From the NCBI GenBank assembly GCA_034432795.1, contig DAOUBF010000003.1, forward strand, positions 56,184 through 120,183: DNA of 64,000 bases, written 5' to 3'. The notes beneath the pieces are model-generated. The model made no database searches, was not told the DNA's origin, and saw nothing but the letters and a program-made list of their open reading frames with translations. The stretch is from DAOUBF01 sp034432795. GTDB lineage: Bacteria > Chloroflexota > Anaerolineae > DSLN01. A program made the position numbers and the translations under genes. Of the stretch, positions 54,504 through 62,606 are shown piece after piece; position 1 is the first letter of the stretch; each line of letters opens with the position of its first letter.

Positions 54504-57500
54504 ATGTCCTTCGGGCAGCAATTACGTAAGATGCGCTTATCATCATGGTTGACGCAGGCGGCGTTAGCCAGAGAGTTGAATGTCGATTCTACCTTGATCT
54601 CACGCTGGGAACGCGGTACAAGAACCCCAAATGACTTTTGGCTTGCAAAACTGGTGAAGTTCTTTGCGGGTAAGCCAGGTTGTCTGGAAACGCCGATGGA
54701 GGCCCAGCAGTGGGTAGGACTGCTGGGAAAACGCCTAACCAAACGCCAGTTACAGGAAGCCTTTCAGGGAAAAGCTACTCCAGAGCAGATTGGAGAGGCT
54801 TGCCGTGTTGAACCACCTCCCGGTGCGCCGCCAGCGCCGACCCCCGCCCAACTGCACGCCTATCTGAACCTGGTGATCGCTGCCTTCAAACACTGGCGCC
54901 ATATGTACATTCAGCCGAAGGCCGAGGAGTTGCGTGAGCTATCTCCTCCACCCCGCCGTGGCCGGTTCCCTTTCCGAGATTACATCTACGTCTACGAGCA
55001 GGCGGGGTTCGTCACCCGCGAGCGGCTTCAAGTCGGGCTGTTGGAGTGGCTATTACGACACAATCACATGGCCTTGCTGGCTGTGCCCGGCTGCGGCAAG
55101 AGCACCGCGCTGGAGGAGTTGGCCGGGGCCCTGGCCCGGGAAGCGACCGGCGCCTTGGATAAAGGCAGCCCATCCGACTGGCCGCTTCCCGTGTTGCTCC
55201 CGCTGGGCAGTTATGGGAAGAGTGAGGGTGGCATGATCAGGCCGGAACCCTGGCCGGAGTTCCTCCCCAGAGGCATCCGCGATGCGCTCGTTCGCTCCTT
55301 CCTCAGCTTCGGCGATTGGAGGGAGCAGGGTCTCAACCGGGATCAGGCTGAAGGGGAGTATTCACAGAAGGTGCGCGACGTGTTGGAGCCGATCGCCGCT
55401 CACCTGGAGCAGTTGCGTCAGGAGGGCCGGCTGGCGCTTCTCCTGGACGGTCTCAACGAGATGCGGGGCGGTGCCGACGGCCCGCTGCGGTCGGAGGTCG
55501 AGGCGTTTGTTCGCGAATCCCTGGACCGAGGGAACCGGGTCGCCGTCGCCTGCCGGGTCGCCGACTACACTCGCGGCATCGCCGGGCTGAACCGGGTTGA
55601 GTTGTTACCCTTTGATGACGAGCGCATCCAGCAGGCCCTGGTCGCCTACCTGGGCAAGGACAATGGCCTGGCCCTGTGGAAGGAACTGGCCCGACCCGAG
55701 AACGAAAAGCTGCGCGCTATGCTGGCTATCCCGCTGTACATTGAGGTCCTGAGCGCAGAAGAGGTGCTGGTGTGGGAAGACGGCCGGCCCAGATTGCCCG
55801 CCAACCGGGGAGTGATGCTGGCCCGCTTTGCCCGGGTGTTGCTGGAGCGAGAGCACGGTCTGGCGATAGCGGCCAGGCGGCCCATTATGCCCGTCCCGGC
55901 GCTGCAGAACGCCCTGGCGGAGATGGCCTACCGCATGCGGGAAAAACTGGCCAGCCGCGGCTCCCGAATGGAACTGCACCAGGTGTACCCGTTCCTGGCC
56001 GATGCTTTGGCCTTCTCGCCCGTCTATCAACCCGATTGGGTGCTCGATCTGGCTGCCGGGGCCAAGCTGATTGACCTGGACCGGGACGCGCACACCCTCT
56101 CCTTCTGGAAGGAACTGCTGGAGGAGTACTTCGCCGCCCGCCACCTGCTGGCCCTTTTCGCCGAAGGCTATGTCACTGAGTGCCAGGCCCTGTGGCGCGT
56201 GCCGCTGGAACGGGAGAGGGTGCCCGGGGAGCCACGCGACCTGGGCGAGCCGCCGGAATATCCTCAGACGGAGGGGGCCTGGGAGGAGACCACCATCCTG
56301 GCTGCGGGCCTGGCAGGCCGCGAGGAGACCCGGGTTTCCGCTGACCAGTTTGTCAGGGCCGTGCTGGACGTCAATCCTGGCCTGGCCGGCCGCTGCCTGG
56401 ACGAAGGTGGGGCAGGCGTATCTGACCCTCTCCGCCAGAAGGTAGCCCAAACCCTGCTGGAGATTATGCAGGACCGCCGCTTCTCGGTGCGGGTGCGCGT
56501 GCCCTGCGGGGTATGGCTGGGCCGGCTGGGGGACCCGCGCTTTCACGGGCCGGAGTTGTTCTGCCTGCCGTGCGAGCCAGGGCTGGGGTTCCTGCAAGTG
56601 CCGGCCGGCCCGTTCCACATGGGCAGCGACCCCGAGACAGTGGCCCACTGGAACCAGCGCGCCGAGGAAGCCGGGGTCGGCTCCGGGCTGTACGACGACG
56701 AGCTGGGCCATAAAGGGCCGGTGGACATCCCCTACGCCTACTGGATCGCCCGCTATCCGGTGACCAACGCCCAGTTTCGCTGTTTTGTGCGGGACGACGG
56801 GTATACGGCGGTATGGCGACATTGCTGGACCGAGGCTGGTTGGAACTGGCTGGCGGGCGGGCGCTGGTCAGCGGGGTTGGACCAGGTTTGGGAACGCTAT
56901 TACAAGTTCTTTCGAGGAAAAGGCGAATACACCCAATACGAGAGCTACACGCAATTCCGTGACCAGTTGCTCTGGCCCTTTTTCAGTCGCATGCGCAAGG
57001 AGCGGGATGGGGAGGGCTACTGGTCCGAGTCGTGGTATAATGCGCCCAACCAGCCGGTTGTCGGTTTGACCTGGTACGAGGCGGTGGCCTATGCCAACTG
57101 GTTGACCGAGAAGCTGAAGGAAGCGCCCCAGGTCCCAGAATGGCTGCGGACGAGGCTCAGGGAAGGCTACCGGGTGCGCCTGCCCTCCGAGGCGGAGTGG
57201 GAGAAGGCCGCCCGCGGCGGGTTGCATATTCCGGGCGATCAGGATAAACTGGTCCCCAACCCTTGGCCGACACGCCAGTGGCCCTGGAGAGAGCTATGGG
57301 ATCCCGATCGCTGCAACACGGCCGAGGGGGAGGAGCGGGTGGGCTGGCTCAGCCCGGTAGGAATGTATGCGGACGGCAGTAGCCCATACGGGTGCCTGGA
57401 CCTGATCGGGAACGTCTGGGAATGGAGCCGCAGCCTGTATCAGCCGTACCCGTACGTTCCGGACCCGCAGGCTGCGTGGGAGGATGAGGGCCAACCTGGC

Positions 57501-57644
57501 CGTCGGGTGGTGCGCGGGGGCTCCTGGGACATTGTTCGGAGGAGCGCCCGGTGTGCTTACCGCAACCGCGCCCATCCTGGCTTCCTCAACATCGCTCTGG
57601 GGGTGCGGGTGGTGGTGGCCCCCGGCTCTCGCTCAGGCAGTTGA
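54504..57644 (+). CDS. HTH-NACHT/STAND NTPase with C-terminal FGE-sulfatase domain; DGR target
   Basis: The 1046-residue protein combines an XRE-type HTH (residues 1-55, WLTQAALARELNVDSTLISRWERG), a second helical region, a NACHT/STAND-like NTPase, and a C-terminal formylglycine-generating-enzyme-like C-type-lectin domain (about 690-1046). Walker A is AVPGCGKST (193-201) with no first Gly; Walker B is LALLLDGLNEM (Asp 315). The FGE part shows PAGPFHMGSDPE, ARYPVTNAQFRCFV, GLTWYEAVAYANWL, and VRGGSW. Residues 999-1041 are the DGR variable repeat. The last domain likely binds variable ligands, and the NTPase would switch on recognition. FGE catalysis is not supported. Confidence 0.9.
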   Translation: MSFGQQLRKMRLSSWLTQAALARELNVDSTLISRWERGTRTPNDFWLAKLVKFFAGKPGCLETPMEAQQWVGLLGKRLTKRQLQEAFQGKATPEQIGEACRVEPPPGAPPAPTPAQLHAYLNLVIAAFKHWRHMYIQPKAEELRELSPPPRRGRFPFRDYIYVYEQAGFVTRERLQVGLLEWLLRHNHMALLAVPGCGKSTALEELAGALAREATGALDKGSPSDWPLPVLLPLGSYGKSEGGMIRPEPWPEFLPRGIRDALVRSFLSFGDWREQGLNRDQAEGEYSQKVRDVLEPIAAHLEQLRQEGRLALLLDGLNEMRGGADGPLRSEVEAFVRESLDRGNRVAVACRVADYTRGIAGLNRVELLPFDDERIQQALVAYLGKDNGLALWKELARPENEKLRAMLAIPLYIEVLSAEEVLVWEDGRPRLPANRGVMLARFARVLLEREHGLAIAARRPIMPVPALQNALAEMAYRMREKLASRGSRMELHQVYPFLADALAFSPVYQPDWVLDLAAGAKLIDLDRDAHTLSFWKELLEEYFAARHLLALFAEGYVTECQALWRVPLERERVPGEPRDLGEPPEYPQTEGAWEETTILAAGLAGREETRVSADQFVRAVLDVNPGLAGRCLDEGGAGVSDPLRQKVAQTLLEIMQDRRFSVRVRVPCGVWLGRLGDPRFHGPELFCLPCEPGLGFLQVPAGPFHMGSDPETVAHWNQRAEEAGVGSGLYDDELGHKGPVDIPYAYWIARYPVTNAQFRCFVRDDGYTAVWRHCWTEAGWNWLAGGRWSAGLDQVWERYYKFFRGKGEYTQYESYTQFRDQLLWPFFSRMRKERDGEGYWSESWYNAPNQPVVGLTWYEAVAYANWLTEKLKEAPQVPEWLRTRLREGYRVRLPSEAEWEKAARGGLHIPGDQDKLVPNPWPTRQWPWRELWDPDRCNTAEGEERVGWLSPVGMYADGSSPYGCLDLIGNVWEWSRSLYQPYPYVPDPQAAWEDEGQPGRRVVRGGSWDIVRRSARCAYRNRAHPGFLNIALGVRVVVAPGSRSGS
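57498..57626 (+). repeat. DGR variable repeat (VR)
   Basis: The 129-bp repeat matches TR 59184-59312 at 113 positions. All 16 differences are at TR adenines (7 to G, 6 to T, 3 to C). The other 102 non-A positions are identical. It encodes residues 999-1041 of the target, right at the end of the FGE domain. The downstream 26-bp A-free part (from CTGGGGGTG to GTGGCC) is the likely IMH. Confidence 0.95.
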
Positions 57645-57687
57645 ATGCTGTTTTCTGGATTCTGGTTTCTGATCTCCTGAGGGGGGT

Positions 57688-57712
57688 CTGGGGGGCGCAG
57701 AGCGCCCCCCAG
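57688..57712. other. GC-rich hairpin downstream of VR (candidate DGR cruciform)
   Basis: CTGGGGGGCGC (57688-57698) pairs perfectly with GCGCCCCCCAG (57702-57712) over a 3-nt loop, 61 bp after the VR and 43 bp after the target stop. In known DGRs, such as that of Bordetella phage BPP-1, a hairpin near IMH is needed for homing. No T-run follows, so it is less likely to be a terminator. Confidence 0.55.
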
Positions 57713-57743
57713 TCGCGGGTATCCATCTCGGGGAGCTGATCTG

Positions 57744-58814
57744 TTGAAAGCCTACCGCCACCTCTATCCGCAAGTGTGTAGCTTTGAGAACCTGTATCAG
57801 GCGTACAAGGCAGCGGCGCGGGGTAAGCGCGGCCGCGCCGATGTGGCGGCCTTTGAGCGCACCCTGGAGGATAACCTGCTGGCGTTGCAGGCGGAGTTGG
57901 AGGGTCAGGCCTATCGTCCTGGGCCGTACCGGAATTTTGTCGTCCGCGAAGGTAAACGCCGGCTGATCTCGGCGGCTCCGTTCCGTGACCGGGTGGTCCA
58001 TCATACGCTGGTGCGCGTGATAGAGCCGATCTTTGAGCGTCGCTTCATCCATGACAGCTACGCCTGCCGCGTGGGCAAAGGAACCCATCGCGCGCTGGAC
58101 CGCTGCACCCAGTTCGCCCGCCGTTACCCCTACGTGCTCCGCTGCGACGTGGTGCAGTTCTTCCCTGCCATGGACCATGAGGTGCTGCGCCAGATCCTGG
58201 CGCAGGTAATCGCTGACCCTCAGGTCCTCTGGCTCGTAGATCGCATCCTGGAAAGCGGCCAGGGGATCCTGGCCGGGGAATACGACATGGTCTGGTTCCC
58301 CGGTGATGACCTGATGGCCGCTCTTCGCCCCCGGGGCCTGCCGATTGGCAACCTGACCTCCCAGTTCTGGGCCAATGTCTACCTGGACCCACTGGATCAG
58401 TTCGTCAAGCGCGATCTAAAGTGCCGGGCCTACCTCCGTTACTGTGACGACTTCCTGCTTTTCGGTGAGGGTAAGCGGCAACTCTGGCAATGGCGCCAAG
58501 CCATCCTGGATTTCCTCCCCCGGCTCCGCTTGAAACTTCACGAGCGCGAGAGCACCGTGTTCCCGGTGCGAGCGGGTATCCCCTTTCTCGGCTGGCATGT
58601 GTTTCCTACTCACCGCCGGCTGAAGCGCCGAAATGGAGTCGCCTTTGCCCGCCGGTTCCGGCGCCTGTGGGCGGCGTACCGGGCCGGAGAGATCACGCAG
58701 GAACGGTTGAATGCTTCAGTGCAAGGGTGGGTCGCCCACGCTGCGCATGGGAATACCTGGGGGCTGCGCCGGGCATTGCTGGCGCAAGCCCCGCTATCAG
58801 CGTCAAGCCTATGA
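57744..58814 (+). CDS. DGR reverse transcriptase
   Basis: The 356-residue protein is the RT that copies TR RNA with errors at A. It has an N-terminal segment (VCSFENLYQAYKAAARGKRGRADVAAFERTL), domains with RFIHDSYACRVGKGTHRALDR, catalytic CDVVQFFPAMD, the DGR-type LPIGNLTSQ (residues 199-207, in place of the QGxxxSP of group II introns), and YCDD (233-236). It starts at TTG 57744 and overlaps avd. Group II intron RT and retron RT were considered and rejected on the domain 4 motif and lack of maturase. Confidence 0.95.
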   Translation: MKAYRHLYPQVCSFENLYQAYKAAARGKRGRADVAAFERTLEDNLLALQAELEGQAYRPGPYRNFVVREGKRRLISAAPFRDRVVHHTLVRVIEPIFERRFIHDSYACRVGKGTHRALDRCTQFARRYPYVLRCDVVQFFPAMDHEVLRQILAQVIADPQVLWLVDRILESGQGILAGEYDMVWFPGDDLMAALRPRGLPIGNLTSQFWANVYLDPLDQFVKRDLKCRAYLRYCDDFLLFGEGKRQLWQWRQAILDFLPRLRLKLHERESTVFPVRAGIPFLGWHVFPTHRRLKRRNGVAFARRFRRLWAAYRAGEITQERLNASVQGWVAHAAHGNTWGLRRALLAQAPLSASSL

Positions 58815-59143
58815 ACGAGTCGCCTATCTTCACCCGTGCCTACGATCTGCTGCGCTGGCTGATCCCACTCACCATCAAGTTTCCACGTCATCAGCGTTTT
58901 GTCCTGGCCGGCCACCTGCAACAAATGGCTCTGGCATTCCAGGACCAGATCATTGAGGCGGCCAGGTCGCAGGATCCTGTCCGCCTGCTCCATGAGGCCG
59001 ACACGACGTTGGCAAAGCTGCGCCTGTACTTCCGGCTCTGCCGTGATCTGGAGTTGATCACGCCGGGGCAGTACGAGCACGGGGCGAGGATGATGGCAGA
59101 GGTGGGACGCCTGCTGGGCGGGTGGATTAAGGGGAGGAAGTGA
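58811..59143 (+). CDS. avd: Avd-like accessory protein (four-helix bundle)
   Basis: This 110-residue, all-helical protein (SPIFTRAYDLLRWLIPLTIKFPRHQRFVLAGHLQQMALAFQDQIIEAA; LHEADTTLAKLRLYFRLCRDLELITPGQYEHGARMMAEVGRLLGGWIKG) has the pattern of bAvd/four-helix-bundle proteins, which bind the DGR RT and RNA. The ATG overlaps the RT stop by four bases (ATGA). The TR starts 40 bp after its stop. Confidence 0.9.
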   Translation: MNESPIFTRAYDLLRWLIPLTIKFPRHQRFVLAGHLQQMALAFQDQIIEAARSQDPVRLLHEADTTLAKLRLYFRLCRDLELITPGQYEHGARMMAEVGRLLGGWIKGRK

Positions 59144-59183
59144 AAGCGGGACATCCCGCTGGAGCTAGGGCCTGGCTCACTTC

Positions 59184-59312
59184 GGCCGTCGGGTGGTGCG
59201 CGGGGGCTCCTGGAACAATGATCAGAGGAACGCCCGGTGTGCTTACCGCAACCACAACCATCCAGACAACCTCAACAACAATCTGGGGGTGCGGGTGGTG
59301 GTGGCCCACGGC
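59184..59312 (+). repeat. DGR template repeat (TR)
   Basis: The 129-bp template matches VR 57498-57626 except at 16 of its 27 adenines. It includes nine AAY codons (the DGR hallmark) clustered in the middle part. It lies 40 bp downstream of avd on the same strand, so it would be transcribed with RT and avd or from the same promoter. Confidence 0.95.
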
Positions 59313-59453
59313 CCTCAGGCCTGGCCGGTAAACCTCGGCGCCTGCCGCTCTACGGGCACAGGCGGTCGGCGGGGCGGAGCCATTAGCGAGAGCTGGTGCA
59401 GCCAGGTCCCGGTCGCGCCCTGGCAATCATCGTTGGGCCGGCCAAATATAGAA
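59313..59453 (+). ncRNA. DGR RNA spacer downstream of TR
   Basis: About 140 nt separate TR from the hairpin at 59454. In BPP-1, the RNA just downstream of TR (the spacer) is needed for cDNA priming and Avd-RT binding. The length here is similar, and no gene is seen on the plus strand. The start of the RNA is unknown; it probably begins within or before avd. Confidence 0.5.
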
Positions 59454-59499
59454 GAGCCTCACCCCCTGTGGCGTTATTCGGCCACCTGGGGTGAGGCTC
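59454..59499 (+). terminator. Terminator-like hairpin at the end of the DGR
   Basis: GAGCCTCACCCC (59454-59465) and GTGGC (59468-59472) pair with GCCAC (59481-59485) and GGGGTGAGGCTC (59488-59499), with a 2-nt internal mismatch. It overlaps the fdhD stop. It may end the DGR transcript, or serve as a bidirectional terminator for fdhD. Confidence 0.6.
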
Positions 59500-60310
59500 A
59501 CCCCGTGATCACCGTTGCCCGAGAAGGCAGGGTTGTATAAGCGTGTACTTCCAGCCGCTCCCGTCCGGTGTACACGCTGAAGCCCCCGGCGCGGGCGTAG
59601 CCGATCACCGTTATCCCCCAGGCCCGCGCCAGCTTGATGGAGAGCGCGGTCGGCGATGTGCGTGAGATGAGGATGGGGGCGCCCATGCGCGCAGCCTTGC
59701 GCAGCATCTCGGAGCTGATCCGTCCGGTGGTCAAGAGGATGCGCCCCTGCGTGGGGATGCCCTGAAGCTGGCACAACCCGGCGATCTTGTCCAGCGTATT
59801 GTGTCGGCCCACGTCCTCGGCGACAACGAGCAGCCGCTCGCCGTCGCTCAACGCCGAGGTGTGCACGCCGCGCGCCTGCTGATACAGCGTGCCGGCGGCG
59901 ATGAGCGCGTGCATGAGCGCGGGTATCTGCTCCGGCGAGAGCCGGGTGTCGGCGGACAGATGGAAGTCGCCTGGCGCGGATTCGTGAAAGGTCAGGCCGC
60001 CGGTGCAGCCAGAGGTGCGGATGCGCTGCTCCGGCAGCGCCAGATCGTGGTACAGCCAGACGTCCGCGACCCGGCCCTCGGCCCGGAGGTCAATATGATG
60101 GACCTCCTCTATCCCCGCGATCAACTCCTCGTTGAGCAGGAAGCCGATGGCCAGGGCGCGCAGGTCCGTCGGCGTGCACAACAGCGTCGCCAAGGGCTGC
60201 CCGTTGACGGAGATGCTGAACGGCGCTTCCAGGATGACGGGCCGCTCCTCTGCCACCCAGCGGCCATGCTCATAGCGCCAGATCGTCTCGGTGTGCAGGC
60301 CGCTCGTCAT
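59498..60310 (-). CDS. fdhD: Formate dehydrogenase accessory sulfurtransferase FdhD
   Basis: FdhD transfers sulfur to the molybdopterin cofactor of formate dehydrogenase. The 270-residue protein has ILEAPFSISVNGQPLATLLCTPTDLRALAIGFLLNEELI, a Cys motif TSGCTGG, and an AEDVGRHNTLDKIAG segment typical of FdhD. The last Cys pair is reduced to one Cys in this motif (C-x-x-C replaced by C-T-G-G). No fdhF/fdhA is in the window. It starts 20 bp after porB. Confidence 0.9.
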   Translation of the reverse strand: MTSGLHTETIWRYEHGRWVAEERPVILEAPFSISVNGQPLATLLCTPTDLRALAIGFLLNEELIAGIEEVHHIDLRAEGRVADVWLYHDLALPEQRIRTSGCTGGLTFHESAPGDFHLSADTRLSPEQIPALMHALIAAGTLYQQARGVHTSALSDGERLLVVAEDVGRHNTLDKIAGLCQLQGIPTQGRILLTTGRISSEMLRKAARMGAPILISRTSPTALSIKLARAWGITVIGYARAGGFSVYTGRERLEVHAYTTLPSRATVITG

Positions 60311-60330
60311 CGGCTCACCCGAACGGAAAG

Positions 60331-61293
60331 CTAACTCGCCTTGGCAGGCATGGCCCGTGGCGCTTCCTCGGCCAGGCGCAGCAGCCGCTCCCAACGCCGG
60401 TCCACTTCCGCCTGGATCTCGTCAATCACGTGCCGGTATTCGGGCGTGAACAGGTGCTTGAAGCGCCCCTGGGTCTTGAGCCATTCCTCCACCGGCAGCT
60501 TCTGCTTGGGGATGTAGTTGAGCTTCCAGTCGCCGTGCTCCACCTCAAACAGTGGCCAGTAGCATGTCTCCACCGCCAGGCGGCTGGTCTCAATCGTCTC
60601 GGAGGGCTCGTGGCGCCAGCCGCGATTGCACGAGGAGAGCACGTTCAGGAAGGCCGGGCCATCGGCAGCCACGCCCTTGCGCACCTTCATCATCAGGTCC
60701 TTCCAGCGGTGCGGCGACGCCTGGGCGACGTAGGGGATACCGTGAGCGACTGCGATGGCCGTCAGGTCCTTGCGCGGCTGCGCCTTGCCGAAGCTGACCT
60801 TGCCTGCGGGCGAGGTCGTGGTGTTGGCGCCATAGGGCGTAGCGCCGGAGCGCTGGATGCCGGTGTTCATGTAGCCTTCATTATCATAGCAGATGTACAG
60901 GAACTTGTGGCCGCGTTCAAACGCGCCCGATAGCGCCTGCAGGCCAATGTCATAGGTGCCGCCGTCGCCGCCGAAGGCGATGAACTTGATGTTGCGCTCC
61001 GGCAGCTTGCCCTGGCGCACCAGCGAGCGGTACATGGACTCAATGCCGGCGATGGTCGCAGCGGCGTTCTCAAAGGCGTTGTGCATCCAGGGCACGCGCC
61101 AGGAGGTGTAGGGATAGATGGTCGTGGAGACCTCCAGGCAGCCGGTGGCGTTGACGACCACCACCGGCTCGTCAATGGCGTTGAGCACCAGCCGGACGAT
61201 CATGGGGGCAGCGCAACCGGCGCACAGCCGGTGGCCCGGCGCCAGGCGGTCCTCACGTTGAGCGAGTTCTCGGATAGACAGTGGTGTAGGCAT
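60331..61293 (-). CDS. porB: 2-oxoacid:ferredoxin oxidoreductase beta subunit
   Basis: This TPP-binding subunit belongs to pyruvate:ferredoxin oxidoreductase (or a related 2-oxoacid enzyme). The 320-residue protein has LCAGCAAPMIVRLV (Fe-S Cys), NATGCLEVS, the TPP motif FGGDGGTYDIGLQAL with Mg2+-binding residues in YDNEGYMNTGIQRSG, and CNRGW. It is 11 bp from porA, in the por operon. Substrate (pyruvate versus others) is not set by sequence alone, but PorB-type motifs favour pyruvate. Confidence 0.93.
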   Translation of the reverse strand: MPTPLSIRELAQREDRLAPGHRLCAGCAAPMIVRLVLNAIDEPVVVVNATGCLEVSTTIYPYTSWRVPWMHNAFENAAATIAGIESMYRSLVRQGKLPERNIKFIAFGGDGGTYDIGLQALSGAFERGHKFLYICYDNEGYMNTGIQRSGATPYGANTTTSPAGKVSFGKAQPRKDLTAIAVAHGIPYVAQASPHRWKDLMMKVRKGVAADGPAFLNVLSSCNRGWRHEPSETIETSRLAVETCYWPLFEVEHGDWKLNYIPKQKLPVEEWLKTQGRFKHLFTPEYRHVIDEIQAEVDRRWERLLRLAEEAPRAMPAKAS

Positions 61294-61304
61294 GGTGCAC
61301 TCCT

Positions 61305-62606
61305 CTACGCTTCCACAAGTTCATGGCCGTTGCCAGCGGACGAATCGGTGGCCAGCGGCCCCAGCCTGAAATCGCCCAGGGCTACGGCCCGGTTCTCCAT
61401 CTCCGTCCGCCCATTCTCATCGCCGCGCACACCCAGGTAGGTGACGATGCGCTCGGCCTTGCCCAGCATGCCCGCCTTCCACGTTTCACGGACGGCACGT
61501 TCAATCTGCTCCGGCGTGACATCGCGCCCACCCAGGCCGAAGACGTAATTCACAATGGGCACATCCAGCCTGTAAAGTTTGGCAGCGGCGAGTATCTCCA
61601 GCCAGAGCGGGCCGCCATTGTGCATGGCGCCGAAGGCGATGGAGCGGTCCATCACCGCGACGGCGTGCACGCCGTTCAGCGCAGCGATGATCTCCTCGGC
61701 GGGGAAGGGCCGGAAGACGCGCGGCTTGAGCAACCCCGCCCGGATCCCCTCTGCCCGCAGCTTGTCCACGACGACCCGCGCCGTGCCCGCCGTTGAAGCC
61801 AGGACGACCAGCGCAACCTCGGCATCGGCCAGGCGGTAGGTCTCAAACAGGCCGTAGCGTCGCCCGAACTTCTGCCCGAACTCGCGGCCCACCTCCTCAA
61901 TCACGCCTTTGGCGTGGCGCAACGCCTCCACCTGCTGGCGCTTGTGCTCAAAGTAGTAGTCGTAGAAGTCCAGCGGGCCATAAGTGACCGGGTGGTCAAC
62001 GTCCAGGAGGGGGTAGAGCGGCTTGTATGGGCCAATGAACTCGCGCACGGCCTCATCATCGTAGATTTCCACCCGCTCAACGGCGTGGCTGGTGATGAAG
62101 CCATCCTGCATCACCATGACCGGCAGGCGCACATCCATATGCTCGGCGATACGCACCGCCTGGATGGTGTTATCATAGGCTTCCTGGGCGTTCTCCGAGA
62201 AGAGCTGGATCCAGCCCGCGTCGCGCGCGCCCATAGAATCGGAGTGGTCGCAGTGGATGTTGATCGGCCCGGAAAGCGCCCGGTTGACCACCGGCATGAC
62301 AATGGGCAGGCGCAGGGAGGCAGCGATATACACGACCTCCCACATCAACGCCAGGCCCTGGGAGGAGGTCGCGGTCATCGTCCGGCCACCGGCGGCAGCG
62401 GCGCCGATGCAGGCGCTCATGGCGCTGTGCTCGCTTTCCACCGCGATGAACTCGCTATCCACCAGGCCATCGGCCACAAATTGGGCGAAGTCCTGGACGA
62501 TTGAAGTCTGGGGTGTGATGGGGTAGGCGGCGACGACGTCGGGGTTGATCTGGCGCATGGCCTGGGCCACCGCACTGTTCCCATCTAAAGCCATCACGCG
62601 GGTCAT
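61305..62606 (-). CDS. porA: 2-oxoacid:ferredoxin oxidoreductase alpha subunit
   Basis: The 433-residue subunit has the N-terminal YPITPQTSIV motif (substrate and TPP contact), EFIAVESEHSAMSACIGAAAAGGRTMTATSSQGLALMWEV, and the C-terminal transketolase-C-type domain (VALVVLASTAGTARVVVDKLRAEGIRAGLLKPRVFRPFP). It starts at ATG 62606 after GAAGGAGGTGG, overlapping porD by four bases. It forms PorABDG. Confidence 0.94.
   Translation of the reverse strand: MTRVMALDGNSAVAQAMRQINPDVVAAYPITPQTSIVQDFAQFVADGLVDSEFIAVESEHSAMSACIGAAAAGGRTMTATSSQGLALMWEVVYIAASLRLPIVMPVVNRALSGPINIHCDHSDSMGARDAGWIQLFSENAQEAYDNTIQAVRIAEHMDVRLPVMVMQDGFITSHAVERVEIYDDEAVREFIGPYKPLYPLLDVDHPVTYGPLDFYDYYFEHKRQQVEALRHAKGVIEEVGREFGQKFGRRYGLFETYRLADAEVALVVLASTAGTARVVVDKLRAEGIRAGLLKPRVFRPFPAEEIIAALNGVHAVAVMDRSIAFGAMHNGGPLWLEILAAAKLYRLDVPIVNYVFGLGGRDVTPEQIERAVRETWKAGMLGKAERIVTYLGVRGDENGRTEMENRAVALGDFRLGPLATDSSAGNGHELVEA

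Noticed and set aside
57744..58814. Group II intron or retron reverse transcriptase
   Set aside because: The RT has IGNLTSQ in domain 4 (DGR type), no maturase or HNH domain, and comes with VR/TR and avd.
59127..59426. Reading frames in and around the DGR template repeat
   Set aside because: TR is noncoding in this context; the frames arise from the TR copy of the FGE-domain codons and have no start signals.
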